DNA of 64,000 nucleotides from UBA6614 sp002433235 (GTDB lineage: Bacteria > Verrucomicrobiota > Verrucomicrobiia > Limisphaerales > UBA1100): contig DJHS01000145.1 in assembly GCA_002433235.1 (NCBI GenBank), positions 1 to 64,000 on the forward strand, written 5' to 3'. Below the pieces are notes generated by a model, which was not told the origin of the DNA, made no database searches, and saw only the letters and a list, made by a program, of their open reading frames with translations. The translations under genes and the position numbers were made by a program. This document shows, piece by piece, positions 56,414 through 64,000 of this stretch; the first letter of the stretch is position 1; every line of letters begins with the position of its first letter.

Positions 56414-56440
56414 AACTAATGATTTAGAGCAGGTTGTCAA
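56412..56440 (-). promoter_or_regulatory. Possible promoter of the TetR-efflux operon
   Basis: On the minus strand a consensus -35 hexamer TTGACA lies at 56440-56435. About 16-18 bases downstream the sequence TAGTTT or a neighbouring AT-rich hexamer could serve as a poor -10, next to the palindrome at 56398-56413. The -10 match is weak. Confidence 0.4.
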
Positions 56441-56534
56441 CCCCGCACATGATTTCGGTCATCCCGCCAGATTGCCTTGCGGGCAAAGTCTTGATTTCAT
56501 GGTTGTTTTCTAAGAGAATCGGAGGGTCGTGCGG

Positions 56535-58697
56535 ATGGTCGTCGAGAGAGGTGCTGGCGTTCTGGTGGCAATGATTTGCCTCGGCTTCGCCCTGCCTGTT
56601 CATGCTGCTCCACCGGTCGATTTCACCAATGACATCATCCCCTTGATATCCCGGCTTGGCTGCAATGCGTCCGCCTGCCATGGCAAGGCCGAGGGCCAAA
56701 ACGGCTTTAAGCTGTCCGTGTTTGCCCACGATCCAGAGGGAGATTTCCGCGCATTGACACGGGAAAGCCGCGGGCGCCGCATTTCCCCCACTGCCCCGGC
56801 TGACAGCCTGTTGCTGCGGAAAATTTCAGGAGCCATTGGCCACGGGGGTGGAGTTCGCGCTCCCAAGAACTCGAGGGCCTACTCACTGTTCCTGCGATGG
56901 ATCAAAGATGGCACGCCATACGAGATAGGTGGACGCCCGGCATTGACCCGGATCAGGCTGGAACCTTCCCGGCAGACAGCAGCATTGAACGTAAGTCAGC
57001 CTTTAAAGGTCATGGCCGAATTCTCGGACAATACACGTAGGGACGTTACTTGGCTGTCGATTTTTCACTCCAATGATACCAACATGGCGGAGGTCGATGA
57101 AAAGGGCATTGTCACCATCGGGAATTCCGTCGGGCAAACATCGGTGATGGCGCGCTACCAAGGAAAGGTTGCCACCTTTCAAGCCATAGTGCCTAGACCT
57201 GGCCCCGGGGTTGCTTATCCCAATCTGCCCAACCACAACTTTATTGACCCGATTGTCGACTCTCATTTAAAGAGGCTGAACATCATCCCGTCGCTCCTGT
57301 CTGATGATGCTACTTTTCTTCGGCGCGTTTACCTCGACATCGCAGGTCGCCTTCCCACCGCCAATGAATCCGAAACTTTCCTTTCCAATAACACCCCAGA
57401 CAAAAGAAGCGGGTTGGTGGAAGCACTCCTAGAAACACCCGAATTCGCTGATTACTGGGCATTAAAATGGGCCGACCTGCTTCGCGTGGACCGACTCAAG
57501 CTGGGGCACGAGGATGCGTACCGTTATTACAAGTGGATTCACGAATCCCTTTCGAAAAACAAGCCCTTGGATCGTCTCGCCCACGAACTGCTCACCGCCG
57601 AGGGACCGCTGACGGAGCAGCCCGCCGGCTTTTTCTATCGGGCTGCGAACAATACAGGCGATATGGCAGCAATGGTATCCCAAGTCTTTCTGGGAGTACG
57701 CATTACCTGCGCAGAATGCCATCAACACCCCTATGATCGTTGGACTCAGCAGGACTACCACGCCATGCGTGGATTTTTCCAACAAGTGACAACCAAAAAT
57801 TCTGCCGTCGGACTGGCGCTCTTGGCTGAGGGTAATCCGACCATCAAGCACCCACGCACCGGTGCGGTCATCCGGCCCTATCCTCTCGGCGAATCGATGC
57901 CCGAGAAGTCGCCCCAAGGGGACCGTCGCCACGCGCTGGCGAACTGGATGATTCACCCGGAAAACCCCTACTTCGCCCGCAATTTGGCCAATCGATTGTG
58001 GGCTCACTTTCTGGGAAAAGGCTTGATCACACCCATTGACGACCTGCGGGAAACCAATCCGCCCAGCAATCCGGAACTACTGGACGCCCTGGCCGCAAGC
58101 CTCGTCAAAAACAATTACGACCTGAAGAAGATGATCCGGACCATCACTCATTCACGTACCTATCAGCTATCTTCGAAACCCAACGCCACCAATCTGTCCG
58201 ACGAGCAGAATTTTTCGCGGGCACTCTTTCGGCGGCTGCCGGCGGAGGTGTTAATGGACGCTGTGTGCGATGTGACGGGAGTGGATGAGAAATTTGACGG
58301 CGTGCCGCGCGGCTATCGAGCCGTGCAACTTTGGGACAGCCAGGTGCAGCATTACTTCCTAAAACTCTTCGGCCGCCCGGCTCGCGCGACGGTGTGCGAA
58401 TGCGAGCGCGTCACGGGTGCTTCCATGGGGCAGGCATTGCATCTAATGAATTCCCCAAACATTCAAACCAAACTTGCCCACGAAGGCGGTCGAATCAAGC
58501 GACTGACGTTCAAACACGAGGACGATGCAGATATAGTACGCCAGCTCTACCTCAGCACCTTTAGCCGCCCACCCAGTCGCGACGAAATGAACACCGGCCT
58601 GCAATATCTAGGCAGCCGCCGATTCCAACGCCGCAGAGCCGCCGAGGATCTCGCTTGGAGTCTGATGAACTCACTCGAATTTATCTTTAACCACTGA
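56535..58697 (+). CDS. Secreted DUF1549/DUF1553 protein with Ig-like domain
   Basis: A 720-residue exported protein of the Planctomycetes-Verrucomicrobia type. A signal peptide (VLVAMICLGFALPVHAA) is followed by a cytochrome-like N-terminal part with CNASACH, which reads as a CxxxCH variant. A bacterial Ig-like (Big_2) domain lies at about residues 130-225. DUF1549 then runs over DATFLRRVYLDIAGRLPTANE, with ITCAECHQHPYDRWTQQDY, a CxxCH haem-type motif. DUF1553 starts near RRHALANWMIHPENPYFARN. The function of this family is not settled; it may bind haem or act on polymers. The ATG at 56535 has GGAGG nine bases upstream and is preferred to a GTG at 56529. The next gene is its usual DUF1501 partner. 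Confidence 0.9.
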   Translation: MVVERGAGVLVAMICLGFALPVHAAPPVDFTNDIIPLISRLGCNASACHGKAEGQNGFKLSVFAHDPEGDFRALTRESRGRRISPTAPADSLLLRKISGAIGHGGGVRAPKNSRAYSLFLRWIKDGTPYEIGGRPALTRIRLEPSRQTAALNVSQPLKVMAEFSDNTRRDVTWLSIFHSNDTNMAEVDEKGIVTIGNSVGQTSVMARYQGKVATFQAIVPRPGPGVAYPNLPNHNFIDPIVDSHLKRLNIIPSLLSDDATFLRRVYLDIAGRLPTANESETFLSNNTPDKRSGLVEALLETPEFADYWALKWADLLRVDRLKLGHEDAYRYYKWIHESLSKNKPLDRLAHELLTAEGPLTEQPAGFFYRAANNTGDMAAMVSQVFLGVRITCAECHQHPYDRWTQQDYHAMRGFFQQVTTKNSAVGLALLAEGNPTIKHPRTGAVIRPYPLGESMPEKSPQGDRRHALANWMIHPENPYFARNLANRLWAHFLGKGLITPIDDLRETNPPSNPELLDALAASLVKNNYDLKKMIRTITHSRTYQLSSKPNATNLSDEQNFSRALFRRLPAEVLMDAVCDVTGVDEKFDGVPRGYRAVQLWDSQVQHYFLKLFGRPARATVCECERVTGASMGQALHLMNSPNIQTKLAHEGGRIKRLTFKHEDDADIVRQLYLSTFSRPPSRDEMNTGLQYLGSRRFQRRRAAEDLAWSLMNSLEFIFNH

Positions 58698-58739
58698 ACA
58701 TCTTGTCATAAAGCGCGTCGAAATTAGGGGGAATCGATT

Positions 58740-60071
58740 ATGGCCATTAGAAATTTTTGTGATTATTGGGCGAGGCGCGATTTTTTGCGCGTGGGCGCCG
58801 CAGGGGCATTTGGGTTGAACCTTTCAATAAGCCGTCTGCTTGAGGCGGCGGCGAAAGGAGAAGTTGACCCATCGAAGAGTGACATCAGCTTCATCTTCAT
58901 TTTCCTCAAGGGCGGCCTCAGCACAATCGATACGTTTGACATGAAGCCGGACGCGCCGTCGGAAATCCGTGGCCCCTTCAATCCCATCCGGTCAAACGTG
59001 CCGGGACTCCATGTGGGTGAGCACATCCCGGAGACAGCGAAGGTCATGGACAAGTTTTCGCTGGTGCGTTCCTTCACCCATAGCAACGCGGGCCACGGAC
59101 CGGCGGACCATTACATGTTCACCGGTTTTCACCCTGTCAGCGGATTCAATGGCGGCCTCAAGCCGAACAATCAGCACCCCTCAATGGGCTCCGTGATTGC
59201 GCACAAGCTTGGGCCCCGTGGCCCCATTCCACCATACGTGTGCCTGCCGAACATGCACAATAGTGGGAGCTCCGCCTATCTCGGAGCCAAGGCCGCGCCA
59301 TTCACCATCGAGGCGGACCCCAGTTCCCCGGGCTTTGCTGTTCCGGATTTGCAACCGCCGTTGTCAGTGGATGCGGTGCGTGTATTGGATCGGCGCGGGT
59401 TGCTTGAGGAGGTAGATCGTTTCCAAAAAAGCGCCGAAGCAAAAGCCAACCAAGGCACGCGCGAACTCGGCGTGTTCGCCCAACGCGCCACGGAACTGAT
59501 GACCAGCAAGGCAGCCAAGGAAGCGTTCGACATCCATAAGGAATCACCCAAGCTGCGCGACGCCTACGGGCGCACCACGCTCGGCCAGTCCTGCCTCATG
59601 GCTCGCAGGCTTGTGGAGGCTGGCGTTCGCTGCGTAACCGTGGATCATTCAAACTGGGATACACATTTTCACAACTTTCGCGTGTTGAAGGAGGATCTTT
59701 TGCCAAAATTCGACATGGCCATCCCCACCTTCTTTCGTGACATGGAAGACCGCGGCCTGCTCAAAAAAACCGTTGTCGTGCTTACGGGAGAATTTGGACG
59801 CACCCCGAAAATCAACGCCAAAGCCGGCCGGGACCACTGGAGCCGCAGCTTCACCGTGGCCATTGGTGGCGGCGGCATCCAAGGCGGGCGGGTAATAGGC
59901 AAAAGCGACAAGTGGGCGATGGACCCTGCTGAAAACCCATACGGCCCCGAGGATCTTTGTGCCACGGTATATCACCTGCTGGGCATCAATCCTCGTAGCG
60001 AAATGCATACGCCCGAAGGCCGCCCTGTGATGCTCACCAACAACGGCCGCATCATTAAGGAACTGCTGTGA
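58740..60071 (+). CDS. DUF1501-family protein (sulfatase-fold, Tat-type N-terminus)
   Basis: A 443-residue DUF1501 protein, almost always paired with DUF1549/DUF1553 proteins in these phyla. The N-terminus has a twin-arginine-like pattern (ARRDFLRVGAAGAFGLNL), so export folded through Tat is likely. The fold is related to alkaline phosphatase/sulfatase: the body shows FLKGGLSTIDTFDMKPD, VRSFTHSNAGHGPADHY and VVVLTGEFGRTPKIN, with His and Asp residues that could bind metal. The true activity is unknown. It is 42 bases downstream of its partner. Confidence 0.9.
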   Translation: MAIRNFCDYWARRDFLRVGAAGAFGLNLSISRLLEAAAKGEVDPSKSDISFIFIFLKGGLSTIDTFDMKPDAPSEIRGPFNPIRSNVPGLHVGEHIPETAKVMDKFSLVRSFTHSNAGHGPADHYMFTGFHPVSGFNGGLKPNNQHPSMGSVIAHKLGPRGPIPPYVCLPNMHNSGSSAYLGAKAAPFTIEADPSSPGFAVPDLQPPLSVDAVRVLDRRGLLEEVDRFQKSAEAKANQGTRELGVFAQRATELMTSKAAKEAFDIHKESPKLRDAYGRTTLGQSCLMARRLVEAGVRCVTVDHSNWDTHFHNFRVLKEDLLPKFDMAIPTFFRDMEDRGLLKKTVVVLTGEFGRTPKINAKAGRDHWSRSFTVAIGGGGIQGGRVIGKSDKWAMDPAENPYGPEDLCATVYHLLGINPRSEMHTPEGRPVMLTNNGRIIKELL

Positions 60072-60073
60072 CA

Positions 60074-60093
60074 TGCTGTCGGCATCTTGCCGG
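60074..60093. repeat. Dispersed palindromic element, copy B
   Basis: TGCTGTCGGCATCTTGCCGG matches the arm of the repeat at 5553-5614 in 19 of 20 positions. A weaker inverted counterpart (AACAAGATGCCAGCAGC at 60155-60171) lies downstream, within the first codons of the next gene. So this copy looks older or degenerate compared with copy A. Confidence 0.7.
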
Positions 60094-60126
60094 TAAAGTC
60101 AGCAGCCGCCGGGTTGGAAATTCAAA

Positions 60127-62643
60127 ATGAAATGCTTCAAAAGAGCCACCGCCAACAAGATGCCAGCAGCGTTCCTGGCTGCATCAATGCCGTTCACTGC
60201 ATTCGCCGAGCCACCTGACATTGAATACATCTATCCTGCTGGTGCCCAGCGCGGTACCACCGTGCCCGTCCGTATTGGCGGATACTATTTTCACGGCCAG
60301 GCGAACTTTGAAATGCTGGGGGGCGGCGTCCAGTTTCAGCCCATCATCAAGCGAACGCACACGATTTGGTTTGAGGGGCCGCTCATTCACCAGCCACTTT
60401 CGCAACGGAGTGAGGACTACCCGAAAGATCACCTAAACACATTCATTGTTGCCAAGGACGCAGCTCTTGGGGAGCGATTATGGCGCTGCTGGACTTCGGA
60501 GGGCGTCACGAAAACACTGAAATTTGTCATCGGCGACTTCCCGGAAGTAATGGAAATAGAAATTGACGGCCGACCCATTCCGCAGAAAATTACCCTTCCG
60601 GTTACGGCCAACGGCCGCATATTCCCACGTGAGGACGTGGATGTGTGGACTTTTGCCGCCAAGGCCGGCGAAACGATCGTATGCGATGCCGCTGCCAAAC
60701 GATTCGGCTCACCCCTCAACATCGTACTCGCTGTTCGGGATGAGAAAAATACTCCGGTCGCCACGAACAAAACTTTGCGTGGTGGCGATCCCATTCACTG
60801 GTTCAAGGCACCGCGTGATGGCCGTTACGCAGTGCACATCCGGGACGCCAAGTTTTGGGGCCTACAGAACCACGTCTACCGGCTTACACTAAAGCGAGGC
60901 CCGCACATCCTCAGCCAATTTCCACTGGGTGCACAACGAGGCACTGCCATTGACGCCGAATTAAATGGACCCGCCCTGCCCTCCCAGCGCTCCGTTGTAT
61001 CCTTCGAAAATGTTTCGGCAAATTCACATATTGCTGCAATCAAAGACTGGGGCACCGCTCGTTTCGTTGTCAGCGATTTCCCCGAACAACTTGAGCCAAA
61101 AAAATCAACTGCCATGGCTCCGATCATTTTCAATGGGCGCATTGCCAAGCCCGGTGAAACCGATGAGTGGAAAATCAATCTCCGGGAAAACCAAAAAATC
61201 ACCCTCGACCTTGCCGCAGCCAAGCTCGGCAGCCCGCTCGATGCCGTGCTCACCCTGTACGATTCCGAGGGCAGGCAAATGGCCACCAACGATGACCGAG
61301 CCAAGGACAACCCCGATCCGCGCATCGAGTTTAGCCCTAAGAAGGCAGGTGAATTCACCCTCAAAATTCGGGATCGATTCAATTCACGTGGTGGTCTGGA
61401 TTTTTCCTATCGGCTCACCGCGACCGAATCTGAAACCCCAGGATTCTCAATCACTCTTCCAGCATCATTTTACAATGTAACGCGTGATCCAAAAGGGGGC
61501 TTGGAAACAAACGAAGAGGAAATTGCCACCCTCGAAAAACGAATTTTCCAAATTGCCACTGAACTAAAAGCCGCTCAAGCAGCGAGAAAATCTGACCCCA
61601 AGGCTGCCATGCGAATACGCGAACTCTCCTCGGAGAGTCGTATAGCACAGCAATCAGTCAAAAGGTTGAAAGCCGCAGACGCCAAGCGCCGACCCAAATT
61701 CAAGGTCGCCCTGAGCCGCCTCGGAGACTTTAAGGGTGAGGTACAGTTAAAGATTTCCGGGTTGCCTGAAAATGTATCTGTGCACAACACCACCATTGCA
61801 GCCGGAGCCAGTTCAGCTGAGTTGGTGTTTATAGCCTTGGCCAACGCCAAGATTTCCTCAAGCGAATTAATCATCGAGGGAACCGCCATGCTTGATGGGA
61901 AATCCATCACTCGGACGGCCACGGCGGCAGACGGCACCAGTAGTCTTCGCATCGGTGTTGCCCCAGCTGTGCCCTTCAAACACCGAGGTGTCTATCGAAT
62001 CATTACCGGGCTTCCCGGGGGCACAACCTATCATCGCAAGTATTCGATTGACCGCGGCGACTTTACGGGGCCCATCACCGTGCGCTTGGCCGACAAGCAG
62101 ATCCGCCATCTACAGGGCGTGAGGGATCACATTGTAACAGTGCCGGAAGGAACGGATGATTTTGCATTCCCGGTCAAGTTCCCTGCCCGCATTGAAGTTG
62201 GGCGGACCAGCCGCGTGTGCGTGATGCTTGTCGGTGAAATGACCGATTTTGATGGGTCAAAGCACAAGATCAGCTACACCTCCCGTGAACGGGATGACCA
62301 ACTCATCAGTGTTGCGGCCGAAGGTTTGGTCACGGTTCAGACCAATTCAAATTCGTTCACCGCGAGACCAAATAGTGAAATCGTTATCCCAGTCACCATC
62401 CGCCGCGAGCCTGCGGTGCGCACGCAGCCCATGCGCGTGGAGCTGCTTCTCCCCGGCCACATGAACGACATCTTTGCTGAACCGGCATTGCTGAGACCAA
62501 ATGAGTCAAAAGTATTGCTCAAGGCTAAAATCGGCGCTTCGCCCGGGCCATGGAATGCCCCTTTGCTGATTCGAGCCACGACGACCTCAGCGCCACGCCA
62601 TTTAGCTGAGAAGGAAGTGGAATTTGTTGCGCCTCTACGTTAA
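60127..62643 (+). CDS. Large secreted protein with PPC-type beta-sandwich domains
   Basis: An 838-residue exported protein. The signal sequence is in PAAFLAASMPFTAFA. Two PPC (pre-peptidase C-terminal-like) domains can be seen: VTANGRIFPREDVDVWTFAA with FGSPLNIVLAVRD, and NGRIAKPGETDEWKINLREN with LGSPLDAVLTLYD (about residues 155-255 and 325-430). A charged helical part (about 455-520) separates them from Ig-like C-terminal domains. No catalytic site is visible, so it is probably a binding or structural partner of the two upstream DUF proteins. The start may be ATG 60127 or 60160. The first puts half of the repeat element into the coding region, and the second begins right at the signal peptide. 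Confidence 0.82.
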   Translation: MKCFKRATANKMPAAFLAASMPFTAFAEPPDIEYIYPAGAQRGTTVPVRIGGYYFHGQANFEMLGGGVQFQPIIKRTHTIWFEGPLIHQPLSQRSEDYPKDHLNTFIVAKDAALGERLWRCWTSEGVTKTLKFVIGDFPEVMEIEIDGRPIPQKITLPVTANGRIFPREDVDVWTFAAKAGETIVCDAAAKRFGSPLNIVLAVRDEKNTPVATNKTLRGGDPIHWFKAPRDGRYAVHIRDAKFWGLQNHVYRLTLKRGPHILSQFPLGAQRGTAIDAELNGPALPSQRSVVSFENVSANSHIAAIKDWGTARFVVSDFPEQLEPKKSTAMAPIIFNGRIAKPGETDEWKINLRENQKITLDLAAAKLGSPLDAVLTLYDSEGRQMATNDDRAKDNPDPRIEFSPKKAGEFTLKIRDRFNSRGGLDFSYRLTATESETPGFSITLPASFYNVTRDPKGGLETNEEEIATLEKRIFQIATELKAAQAARKSDPKAAMRIRELSSESRIAQQSVKRLKAADAKRRPKFKVALSRLGDFKGEVQLKISGLPENVSVHNTTIAAGASSAELVFIALANAKISSSELIIEGTAMLDGKSITRTATAADGTSSLRIGVAPAVPFKHRGVYRIITGLPGGTTYHRKYSIDRGDFTGPITVRLADKQIRHLQGVRDHIVTVPEGTDDFAFPVKFPARIEVGRTSRVCVMLVGEMTDFDGSKHKISYTSRERDDQLISVAAEGLVTVQTNSNSFTARPNSEIVIPVTIRREPAVRTQPMRVELLLPGHMNDIFAEPALLRPNESKVLLKAKIGASPGPWNAPLLIRATTTSAPRHLAEKEVEFVAPLR

Positions 62644-63603
62644 GGAGCGCCCCCTAGCGCCAAGAACAGTGCCGGCTTCAAGCGTGCAGCCGCGCAGGAA
62701 TTCAGCGGCCGCCATGCGCCTGCCTCCTTCCCGCTGAACCATCGTCAATCTCAAGGCCTGTTCGCCGCATGCGACCACAATGCCTGACTCGTCCGCCACA
62801 ATGACCTCGCCCTCGGGGCCATCGCCCTCCAACACCTCCGCCTCCCATATCTTTAGCAGTGCCATATTTATGGATGGAATTTCCGTAAACGCCCCCGGCC
62901 AGGGGGTGAAGGCGCGGATAACTTGGAGCAATGCATATGCCGAGCGAGACCAGTCTATGCGCCCATCTTCCTTGATGATCTTCCGGGCAGTGGAAGCTTC
63001 TTCATGGGCCTGAGGCACGAGGTCAATTTCACCCAAGGTGTATGCCGGCAACGATTCAACAAGAAGGGCCGCGCCCATTTCGGCAAGGCGATCATGCAGG
63101 GTCTGCGCGTTATCAAGTGAACCGATCGGTGTTTTAGAAATCGACACAATATCGCCCGTATCCAGTCCGGCATCCATCTTCATGAGCGTAACCCCTGTCT
63201 CGGTGTCCCCGTTGTACAGTGCCCATTGGATCGGGGCTGCACCGCGGTATTTTGGCAGGAGTGATGTGTGGACATTCAGGCAGCCATAAGGAGGCAGTTC
63301 GAGAATGGCTGCCGGCAGGATTTGACCATAGGCGATCACCACGATGACATCGGGCCGGAGTCTTGCCAGCATGTCAAATGCATCGCTATCCCGAAGGGTG
63401 TCTGGCTGATAAACCTGCAGGCCAAGATTCAGAGCGCACTTCTTAACAAAGGTCGGTTGCAGATCCATTTTACGGCCCCGGGGCCGATCGGGTTGCGAAA
63501 TCACCGCAACCACCTCGGCAAACTCTGATTCATGAAGCGCAACCAGCCCCGGGCAGGCCAACTCGGCCGTCCCCATGAAAATCACCCGAAGCGGAGCTGT
63601 CAC
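62635..63603 (-). CDS. fmt: Methionyl-tRNA formyltransferase
   Basis: Formylates the initiator Met-tRNA using 10-formyl-tetrahydrofolate. The catalytic region NVHTSLLPKYRGAAPIQWAL and GVTLMKMDAGLDTGDIV with the conserved Asp are clear, and the C-terminal OB-like domain follows after about residue 205. It is 322 residues, normal. Its end overlaps the convergent gene's end by nine bases. It directly follows adk with no spacer on the same strand. No def gene is adjacent. Confidence 0.95.
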   Translation of the reverse strand: MTAPLRVIFMGTAELACPGLVALHESEFAEVVAVISQPDRPRGRKMDLQPTFVKKCALNLGLQVYQPDTLRDSDAFDMLARLRPDVIVVIAYGQILPAAILELPPYGCLNVHTSLLPKYRGAAPIQWALYNGDTETGVTLMKMDAGLDTGDIVSISKTPIGSLDNAQTLHDRLAEMGAALLVESLPAYTLGEIDLVPQAHEEASTARKIIKEDGRIDWSRSAYALLQVIRAFTPWPGAFTEIPSINMALLKIWEAEVLEGDGPEGEVIVADESGIVVACGEQALRLTMVQREGGRRMAAAEFLRGCTLEAGTVLGARGRSLT

Positions 63604-64000
63604 CTAGTTAAGAGATTGCACAATCTTCACCACGTTGGCGAATACATTCAGTGGCGTGTCCGTGGAGTCAATGTCATGAACGATTTCAGACCTGTACTTG
63701 TCCAGCACAGGTTGAGTCTCTTCAATGTAGGTCTTGAAGCGGTGACGGATGGTTTCCACATTTCCGTCGTCCAAGCGATTCTCCTTGAGGGCGCGCCTCT
63801 GGATTCGCTCCTCCATTTTGCTCATGTCATTGCAGGCCAGGTGCAAAACCGCATGAACGCTGATGGAGTCATCCATGATATCGACTTGGCTGGTATTGCG
63901 GGGGATCCCATCAAGCACCAACCAGTCATGTTCCGGATGAAACTCACCATCGCGCGTGCAGGCATCCAGATGTTTTTGCCAAAGCTCAACCGTCAATTCA
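63604..64000 (-). CDS. adk: Adenylate kinase, C-terminal part (5' end outside window)
   Basis: The C-terminal part of a nucleoside monophosphate kinase, most likely adenylate kinase, which balances AMP, ADP and ATP. WLVLDGIPRNTSQVDIMDD matches the DGFPR segment of the family that contacts AMP, with Ile for Phe. The ERIQRRALKENRLDD stretch is the LID region start, and ETIRHRFKTYIEETQPVLDKY the C-terminal helix. The LID appears short and lacks the four-Cys zinc site. The frame stays open to the window edge, so the N-terminal P-loop half is missing. Confidence 0.85.
   Translation of the reverse strand, partial: ELTVELWQKHLDACTRDGEFHPEHDWLVLDGIPRNTSQVDIMDDSISVHAVLHLACNDMSKMEERIQRRALKENRLDDGNVETIRHRFKTYIEETQPVLDKYRSEIVHDIDSTDTPLNVFANVVKIVQSLN

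Overview
The window looks like a draft bacterial chromosome (two runs of N) of moderately high G+C, most likely from a marine or freshwater Verrucomicrobiota lineage near Pedosphaerales/Limisphaerales. The pointers are the secreted DUF1549/DUF1553, DUF1501 and PPC-domain proteins shared with Planctomycetes, a SecD-SecF fusion, a YajC with a lipobox, secreted squalene-cyclase-fold and MORN-type proteins, and housekeeping genes of Gram-negative type. The taxonomic placement is inference; no rRNA gene is present.

Layout. 1-3064 (+): two secreted-type amidohydrolases and an acetamidase/formamidase. 3110-7735 (-): Mn superoxide dismutase, hisH, rlmN and an alpha-glucan phosphorylase, with a large palindromic repeat between the last two. 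7810-11086 (+): a YdjY-like secreted protein, a MORN-repeat lipoprotein, a secreted terpenoid-cyclase-fold protein and an ArsM-like methyltransferase. 11109-26994 (-): gyrA/gyrB, an ECF sigma factor with its putative anti-sigma partner, hisB, trxB, smc (interrupted by an assembly gap), a WYL regulator, rho and cysK. 27123-29383: an AT-richer patch with a NERD-domain gene, about 1.0-1.2 kb of non-coding DNA packed with hairpins that reads as a large structured RNA on the minus strand, and a 30-residue very basic protein followed by a terminator. 29431-32288 (+): a lipoprotein, an M23 peptidase and a class I aminotransferase, whose terminator lies inside the convergent tsaD gene. 32298-44705 (-): a closely packed run proS-tgt-yajC-secDF-terC-exoD-recJ-ispD-ctpA-tsaD. 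44751-46990: an FAH-family hydrolase (-) and a secreted subtilase with an STN-like N-terminal domain (+). 46991-56388 (-): TetR regulator, tripartite RND efflux system, an MFS transporter with an unusual insertion, a HAD-Nudix fusion and folB. 56535-62643 (+): DUF1549/DUF1553, DUF1501 and PPC-domain proteins. 62635-64000 (-): fmt and the 3' part of an adenylate kinase gene.

The most interesting items are (1) the candidate long structured RNA at about 27997-29030; (2) the HAD-Nudix fusion overlapping folB, which could supply the two dephosphorylation steps before dihydroneopterin aldolase in folate synthesis; (3) a lipoyl/biotinyl-like segment inserted in an MFS transporter; (4) the 30-residue basic protein; (5) an STN-subtilase domain combination; and (6) a dispersed palindromic repeat. 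Both assembly gaps are flanked by copies of the same sequence, so both interrupted genes are probably longer on paper than in the cell.
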